Positions 57,711 to 64,000 of a stretch of DNA of 64,000 nucleotides are shown one piece after another (positions within the stretch are counted from its first letter, which is position 1; every line of letters starts with the position of its first letter). The stretch is from Macrolepiota albuminosa (Eukaryota; Basidiomycota; Agaricomycetes; Agaricales; Agaricaceae), in assembly GCA_027475525.1 (NCBI GenBank), contig JAMWFC010000132.1, forward strand, positions 853,074 through 917,073. The letters run 5' to 3'. Below the pieces are notes generated by a model. That model was not told the origin of the DNA, searched no databases, and worked only from the letters and a program-made list of their open reading frames with translations. A program made the translations under genes and the position numbers.

Positions 57711-58301
57711 CCGGATCTATGTCAACTACTTCCAGAATGACTGGTGTGCTGAGCTCCTCCTTGCCGAGTTCACTTACAACAACACCCCCCACTCCACCAC
57801 CAGGGTGTCCCCCTTCTTTGCAAACAAGGGATACCACCCCCAGTTAACCCTGTTCCTCCAGGATATCCCAGCCCATGCTGTCCACAAAGTGGCCCAGAAC
57901 CTCTGGGACCTCCACGAGTTCCTCCGGAGAGAAGTCGACATTGCTAACAAGGCCTACTCTAAGCACACTGACCCCTGGCAGGAGACTATGCCTGACTGGC
58001 CCCCTGGGACTCTAGTCTGGCTTGACCGACACAACCTCCAAACCAGGTGCCCCTGAGTAAAACTTGATCATAAATGCTTCAGCTCCTTCAAGATTGCCCA
58101 AAAGGTATCCTCCCATGCCTACCAGCTCAACCTCCCAACTCCCGGGTGACCTGCAGACGTCTAAACTACCTCGTGCAGTGGGCTGGCTATGGGCCAGAGG
58201 ACGACACTTGGGAGCCCCTGGAGAACCTGAAGACTGCCCCCAACAAACTTCAGGAGTTCCACCGGGCCCACCCAGACAAGCCCTGTGCCCTCCAGGGCTG
58301 A
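57711..58301 (+). pseudogene. pol: Integrase C-terminus and chromodomain of element B
   Basis: IYVNYFQNDWCAELLLAEFTYNN and FFANKGYHPQLT continue the integrase. A TGA near 58054 breaks it. The chromodomain follows as [20 protein letters not shown]...[12 protein letters not shown] (about 58170-58290), with the aromatic and acidic residues expected. Chromodomains steer integration towards methylated histone or similar marks. Confidence 0.85.
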
Positions 58302-60356
58302 AAATCCACAGATGGCTTACAAGGGCATAACCCCTGCCTCTGAGTTCATTAGGAATTCAACTCCCATCAACAAGTCTTTACCTTTTCACCATACCCCTTA
58401 ATTACCACTAGAAAACCACTCACGTTTTATTTACATACTAGTCTACACTATATACGCGCCTACAAAGCGACCAAGAAACACCTGGAAGCAAGACCAGAAA
58501 ACCTCATAGCTGAGGCCCTGGAGATCCTCTGGTGCCCCCTGCAGACCCCGCTCCTCCCCCGGAAGGCCCCACCCTGCCTCCTGTTCCCCCCCAACCCCTC
58601 CCTCAACACCCCTGACTCTGCTGCCAATGCCGCAGAAGATGCCCCGACCATGGCCTTCATTGCAGCCAGCATCCCCACCACCCTCTTGTCATGGAATGAG
58701 AAGGGCTCCCCCGCATCTACCACTGCCTCCACCTACGAGCTGGGGACAATCAGGTTCTGCCAGCGCGCTGACACCCCACCATCCAACAGGAGGCGATGCT
58801 CCTGAGCCCATCTTGGGTGCCTGTCAGCACAAGCATCCGATAAAAAAGGGGAGCACTTATGCATGGCCTCACTCTGAGCCGCCACCACGCTCCCCACCAG
58901 CTAACTCCTCCAGTGCACCCTCCACCCTCCCCAACAACCCCCGGAGCTCCTCCTCCCTACTCCCTGATGCCCCCTGCCCCACCAACCTGTCTCCTTGCTC
59001 CAAGCGGGCCCTCAAACCTGCCACCTCTGCCTCCAAGGCCTCCTGGGCCCGCACGACTGCTTCCATCTCCTCCTGCAGCCCCTCCCTCACCTGTTGCTCC
59101 TGCTGACCCTCCTTGATGGCATTTCAGAGGCACAACAACAGATGACGCTCATAGACTCCAGCCTTCTTGAGCTGATGGCAGGAGGCAGCAAGGTCCGCCC
59201 CCATCCTAAACACATGAGATGGCCTGGGTACTGGACAACCCAAGCCAGGGGAAAACACCTGCTCCAGGAGGCTCAAAGGGCCTGCAACCCCAGCCTTTGG
59301 AGACCCTCAACGACGTTGGACGGGGGGCACGTCATCCTCGTCCGACAAATCTCAGGCCCATTGCTTGCCCTTATCAACCCAAGAGGCTGGAGGCAACTCT
59401 GAAGACAACAACTATGAAACAGCACGTGGCACAACTGCACAACATGCACAAGAATGGCAATGTATGACCCCACCTCTCTTGGCCCCAGCCTTCAGAGACC
59501 CCCTGGCTTGTGCCCTGGTACCAGGACTCTCCCGCAACCTCTTCATCACCCACTCCTTGCTCCACCCCTGCTCCTGGGCCATACAACGTGCCCACCACAC
59601 CAACACCACCAAACACCTTTCATGCTAAAGGCAGCACACCATGCACATGGAGGTATCCCGGCAGGACCTCACCATAGGCTCCTCAAACTCGCATGATATC
59701 CCCTAGCGCACACACATCACACACTGCAAGAGTCAGCAGAAACTCTTCAGAACAGTAGGCCCATGCACTGGACCCACTGCCTCGCACCAAGCCTGCTCCG
59801 GTAGCCTCCGATGGCACCCCTGGGCTGCCACAAATTGCTCTGCCATTACCTGGGCTTGGGGAACTTGCTGCACCAGGGGAACCTCCCATACTTGGCTCAT
59901 GCCAAGGGTAGGCCATTGTTTGACATAGACCAAAGAGATGGGGGTGGGGGAGACTGGAGTGACGAGGGCCTGGTGACTGGTGCCGGGTCCAAAGCTTGCA
60001 AAATTCTTCCTACAATAGGGATAATGTCAACAGTGCCGCAAGACCCACACTGGAATACCCACGGGCAAGTTTCTCAATGTGCTGGTGGTCCTGGCATTCC
60101 TTGTACGCACTCTGGCATGCCTTGTACTCTTTCCAGGTGGCCAGAGAGTTGTCCCTGGCCGGGGGAGGGGTTGGGGAGCAGAGAGGCGTCAGTTCGCACA
60201 ACATAAGAAGACAGGAGGAAGCCTCCCAGGGATGACGCTCCCCTTTTCTAGCCCCCTGACTAATGGCATCAAGCTTCAAAACTTTGAATTCGGCTCTCAT
60301 GGAGAAGGACACAGCCCCCAACACCTCGTAGGGACTCAGTGCTAAAGGGGGGGTGA
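58302..60356 (-). other. Long 3' region of element B with an antisense coiled-coil frame
   Basis: No sense-strand gene follows the chromodomain. On the opposite strand the frame around 59240-58869 reads FRMGADLAASCHQLKKAGVY, ERHLLLCL-stop-NAIKEG, then REGLQEEMEAVVRAQEALEA and EVAGLRARLEQ, a good heptad pattern. The one internal stop is TGA. Other antisense stretches look protein-like (around 59930-59740, WEVPLVQQVPQAQVMAEQF). This may be a decayed antisense gene of the element. The region ends in the polypurine tract AAAGGGGGGGTGA. Confidence 0.45.
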
Positions 60357-61233
60357 TGTCACAAACTACACCTACACCACCCCATCCTCCTAGTAATTCC
60401 TGCCTGAAACCCCTCCTTCAAAACCCACTCACCCTCCCACCCAGCACGTCTCTGGGACACACTGGGCCAAGGCCAACTAGATCCAATGCCACCCTGACCA
60501 AGGCCAGCCCAGCAGAGCCCGATGCCTAGCCTTCTGATACGACCCAAAGCCCAACCAATGTGCCACATGCCGGACGCCATCCCAAACCTTGATTGACCAA
60601 GCTTAGGGGCTGCCCCTACTCAACACCGCATTTCCAGCGCCATTCCTGAGCCCAGGCAATATACTGCAACCCATCTATACCCCTGGAACCACATGGCCGC
60701 AGAGGACTGACACCCAGACAATACACCGCATGGGATGCACCACATGGAGGGGGGGCATGGACCTTGCCCAGGGGGCCCGGAGCTCACCCAGCACCTGGTA
60801 TTTAACCTGCAGTTCGTAGTACGTTATAGTAGTCTTGATATTGCTATAACTTTTGTTTCTACGCTTGTTCATCTACCTACTTGCTGAATCTACTCATTCT
60901 CCTTCAACTCAGTCTTCTGGTCTTAAGTCTCACTTTCTCTTCTCTTCTGTCTCCCGGCCTTAGTCTCAGTTTTCTGGTCTTGGATTGTCCTTGATCCCTT
61001 CACTCAGTGTCTCTCCACCTCCTGGCTCCGCCTCCACCTCATTGTGTCTTGGACTCAGCCCAGGACTCCATCTCTACCCACCCTACCTCCAGCTCTCCCC
61101 GGAGCACCACCAGAGCCCTGCCAGCTGCCCCCAGAGTGCACCCCCAGCTCCCCGGAGTCGTCTGTAGACGTCAAATCTACCCAGTAAGGACCCGCTCACC
61201 GTTGAAAGCCCTTGTCGTCAGCAGAACCTGATA
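60357..61233 (+). repeat. 3' LTR of element B
   Basis: Starts TGTCACAAACTAC and ends CCTGATA (877 bp), directly after the polypurine tract and directly before AGTAC. TATTTAA (about 60800) and TAGTCTTGATATT (about 60830) repeat the promoter layout of the 5' LTR. Confidence 0.9.
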
Positions 61234-62063
61234 AGTACATCTAGATAACCTTTCACACTCTTGAGAGCATTTATATTGGCTACAGGACGTAGGAGACCAC
61301 ACACTGCACAACCTGCTTCCTCCACATATCTCTGTCCTATGCCAGAACAAAAATTTCTTACAATATCCATGGTTCATGACTTACTGAGTGAATATGGTAG
61401 AAATACCATACTTTCATCTAGATCCAAATATTCTTGTTCAAGAGGTATGGTGACACTTTATTCAATGAATGTAGATTTACAGGTATGTCTACAAGTACTG
61501 TGACAACTAGGATATGATAATCATGTCTGTTTATATGTGCAACAGGCAATTGCCTGCTGTGCTGTGTCTTTAGTTTGTTTATCTGGTTCAGACCATAACA
61601 CCATAGTGTTAATGACACACAATGGGCAACTGTGACCATCAAACTTTGAGGGCAATTCTTTCTTCAGTATAGAAGTACTCATACTGATGCCATGCATGCA
61701 GGCAACCAGACAGATATTTTTTATAGACAAGTAGTTGACTAGCTCTTGTATAGATATTTGCATGTGCACAAAGCCTTTTGTCACAGGATACAATGCGAGA
61801 CTGCTGGCATCTACGTAATTAACATATTTAAACACCTGATCTATCAGAATGTGCTCATGACCAGCAGATATATGTGGACTAACTGCCTCTATAGGAAATG
61901 AATAAAACTTGCCACTACCAAGGTGAAGTATGCAATGCAGAATATCTTTCTTTGAGTAGTGAAGTGTATGAACACATGATTGTAAGACAAACAATGGACA
62001 TAATACATTATATATATATAAATGACTTACATGATCTATAGTAAGAATGATATGTTTGAGCAT
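61234..62063 (-). pseudogene. Helitron-type protein, N-terminal side of split gene
   Basis: The minus-strand frame 62063-61521 contains MQISIQELVNYLSIKNICLVA and HGISMSTSILKKEL, a pattern seen upstream of the DUF6570-like region in Helitron proteins. Closer to the insertion the text reads FCSGIGQRYVEEAGCAVCGL...NINALKSVKGYLDVL and runs exactly into LCILRVTKIEQL at 49669 when the gypsy element and one AGTAC are removed. The family assignment rests on these remembered patterns. Only the N-terminal half is here, and it is frame-broken. Confidence 0.6.
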
Positions 62064-62689
62064 GAGTACATAAATAAGAGATGGCCAGCCATCAAGAAGA
62101 TCAACATCCTCTTCAATTAAATGTACTATTACTGCAGTGTTACACAGGCCGTATTTTACAGAAAGTCAAAATATACTGGTGCCAGACATACAGTCCCTCA
62201 AGGAAACTGCAAAATTGTGCTGTAAGACATGTTCTCTGGTTAACAGAACTTGTAAAGCACAACACATTCTTGCAATGTGCATACCAGTCCAAAATCAGCA
62301 AACATGTACTCAAGAGTATATCAAATTGTATAGGTTGATGTAACTATGAGGAGATTGTTGAACATACATTTGTTCATCCAGATAAATAAACCGCTGTTTA
62401 ATTGACATAATGTATATATCAACATGCAAACACTGTGAAAGGCATCTGAATATATATAGCTATGAATGCATGTAACATAAAAGAGCATAATAAGAGTGGT
62501 GCTGGTTTACTGCAGCATAATCACATCAGATAATACGATTGGTGCGTGAACTTATGAGAGGTGCAGAGCTACTATTAGCAAGTTGCATGCATGATATATT
62601 GCATTTGTAATGCATGCAAGTTGCGTTTGAAATGTTGTGTACTGTGTAGAGTGGTTCAATAGTTTTTCATTGGTAAAAGAGGATCTAAT
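62064..62689. other. Intergenic sequence upstream of the Helitron-type gene
   Basis: AT-rich, with an AT run (TATATATATA) near 62010. No gene or clear Helitron 5' end is recognised. Confidence 0.4.
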
Positions 62690-63474
62690 TGTCAGGTTCT
62701 GCTGAGTTGGGGGCTTTCCAGGAAAGCAACGCCTTTACAAGGCAGACTTGATTTATGTGTACTCAGGTGTCTGGAGCTCTAGACTATGCTCCAGGGTTCA
62801 AGATGTGAACAGGGAATTCCTGGAGTAAGGGACTTAGTCTGGGAATTAGGTAAAGTCAAAAGAAATTAAAGGATTAGAGTTGAGTTGGAAACCGGGGGTT
62901 CTAGGATGAGACCCAGTTAGTAGAGTTTAAGTCACAAAGTGCATATCAATTTTAAGGGCATGCAAACCAGTTGAGCATGCCAGTTGAAGTGTACTAGCCA
63001 AGCGTGCCAGTCAGCGCATACTAGTCAATCAAAGGGCATGCAAATAATCAATGTAATATCAAGACTAGCAAATACAAGGGGAGGTTGCTCTATAAGTACT
63101 ATGGGATTTCCAGAATGTCTGGGGTATATTCTGGGAGGCATTGAGTAACAGAAAGGAAACTGTATACCGGGAATTGCACATGCAGGGTGCGCAATCAATT
63201 GGCACAAAGATGGGCCATGATGCATGATATGTAATGGCCGAGTTGAATAGTGTGATCCAATTGTTGATCACAGGGTGGGGGTTGTGCCTCTGGGTAGTCC
63301 CAGGATCCATGATGTGTGGTGATCAGAGGTTCTGTGTGATAGCAGGCCTTGATGCTCATGATAGCAGTGTCGGTGGTCATGATGGTAGGGGTTGTATTGT
63401 GGAATTGGAGAAGAGGTTCCAGATGGGGTTCTGGGAATGTCCTAGAGGAGTCCTGAATAGGAGGGGTTGTGACA
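62690..63474 (-). repeat. 3' LTR of a second minus-strand gypsy element (family of element A)
   Basis: The unit aligns along its length with 4497-5205. Differences are mostly CG in the first against TG or CA here (TTCCGCTGAGTCGGG versus TTCTGCTGAGTTGGG; TTCCGGGAAAG versus TTCCAGGAAAG). On the minus strand GAGGAGGAGGTGA, a polypurine tract like that of element B, directly precedes TGTCACAACC, so this is a 3' LTR whose element continues to the right. Confidence 0.8.
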
Positions 63475-64000
63475 TCACCTCCTCCTCAGCACCAAGACCC
63501 TCCGAGATGCGTATTGCTGGGGCCCGGTCTGGGGGCCCAAGCATGGAAGCTGGCACATGTTCTGACATGTATTGAAAAAAAAAATTTACTGTCAAATCCA
63601 ACCATGTCGTGCATGCCAACACATTTTCTGATGCTGCCTCCTACCAACAAAGTTGCATCTCTGGTCGCATGGGAGGCCTGGAATGCAAAGTACTGGTGCC
63701 AGCTTGACTATGAGCGCATGGCAGTGCTAGTCCAATGTGAGTTTATCCATGCTTGTCCTGCTTACTGCGACTGACTTCCCTTTCTCAGAACAATGCCACA
63801 CTTCTGCTCCAGAGGCAGGTCCTAGCCATCTTCTGGAGCCCCACCTCAAGACAAGCCTGCTTGGTCTTCCCAGGCCAATTCTCAAACCTGCTCCTGAGGC
63901 AGGTCCCAGTCATCTTATGCCTGCCTTGGCATGGATAACTGTGAGCTCTCCTCATTCCTGCCCTCCTTTGTGACCTCGCCTTGTGGCCCCTTGCTTTTGT
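63475..64000 (-). mobile_element. 3' end of the internal region of a gypsy element, continuing off the window
   Basis: This lies inside the LTR at 62690-63474 on the element's internal side. No coding domain is recognised; it probably corresponds to the long 3' region seen in element B. A CCTGCCTC(A/T)GGAGCAG phrase occurs twice (about 63808-63823 and 63888-63903). Confidence 0.5.

Larger units (their letters stand above)
49670..61233 (+). mobile_element. Complete Ty3/gypsy chromovirus (element B), inactive
   Basis: LTRs at 49670-50522 and 60357-61233 are flanked by a 5-bp target duplication AGTAC (49665-49669 and 61234-61238). Order: gag, CCHC knuckle, two retropepsin-like domains, RT, RNase H, integrase, chromodomain, a 2-kb 3' region, polypurine tract AAAGGGGGGGTGA, LTR. 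A solo LTR (56703-57710) sits in the integrase. The RT motif is YLDN for YLDD and seven TGA stops replace arginine codons between 55140 and 56312, so it is dead. The element is 11.6 kb, 10.5 kb without the nested LTR, long for the class because of the 3' region. Confidence 0.9.

Noticed and set aside
62690..63474. Solo LTR with target duplication.
   Set aside because: The flanks (CTAAT and TCACC) do not match, and a polypurine tract adjoins its right side, so it is read as a 3' LTR of an element continuing to the right.

Overview
This window looks like transposon-rich chromosomal DNA from a filamentous basidiomycete, probably a mushroom-forming Agaricomycete. The reasons are GT-AG introns of about 46-60 bp, a NACHT-WD40 NLR gene of the mushroom type, chromodomain Ty3/gypsy elements, a Helitron-type gene and a KDZ-associated (CxC2) protein inside a large terminal-inverted-repeat element. 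Species cannot be assigned from the sequence alone.

Layout, left to right. 1-5205: 5' part of a minus-strand Ty3/gypsy element (LTR, gag, zinc knuckle, two retropepsin domains), with the rest of pol off the left edge. 5206-9880: a decayed Gln/Pro-rich gene or element of unknown type, split by a solo LTR (6219-7142). 9881-16600: sparse sequence with two small host-like genes (12993-13405 minus; about 14600-15720 plus, a Cys-rich protein with a 7-bp frameshifting duplication). 16608-23680: a multi-exon NLR gene (minus) with a NACHT NTPase and about 29 nearly identical WD40 repeats. 23700-27670: intergenic, AT-rich, one two-copy tandem repeat. 27674-41537: a 13.9-kb element bounded by about 1.5-kb inverted repeats, carrying three genes and many tRNA-like Pol III-box modules. 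41538-45051: AT-rich, empty. 45052-45998: second solo LTR. 46727-49107: a shorter, older copy of the TIR-element interior. 49108-49669 and 61234-62063: two halves of a Helitron-type gene, split by a complete 11.6-kb chromovirus (49670-61233, 5-bp target duplication AGTAC) that itself carries a third solo LTR (56703-57710). 62690-64000: 3' LTR and start of another minus-strand gypsy element.

Two signals cut across the annotation. First, at least 27 places carry a tandem direct duplication whose period is exactly 77 bp. This is most simply explained as k=77 assembly overlaps left unmerged at joins. These copies shift the reading frame and break many genes artificially (gag, the NLR gene, the TIR-element genes). 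Second, most remaining in-frame stops in the repeats are TGA where arginine (CGA) is expected, and LTR copies differ mainly by CpG to TpG/CpA. This is the trace of CpG-directed decay.

The gypsy elements show a 12-nt complementarity between the predicted transcript start inside the LTR and the site just inside the LTR, as in Tf1-type self-priming. They also encode two retropepsin-like domains in tandem. The most unusual assembly of parts is the TIR element: a CxC2 protein with no visible KDZ catalytic core, an acidic LPPLF-repeat protein, a Zn2Cys6-like protein, and clusters of tRNA-like modules beside both inverted repeats.
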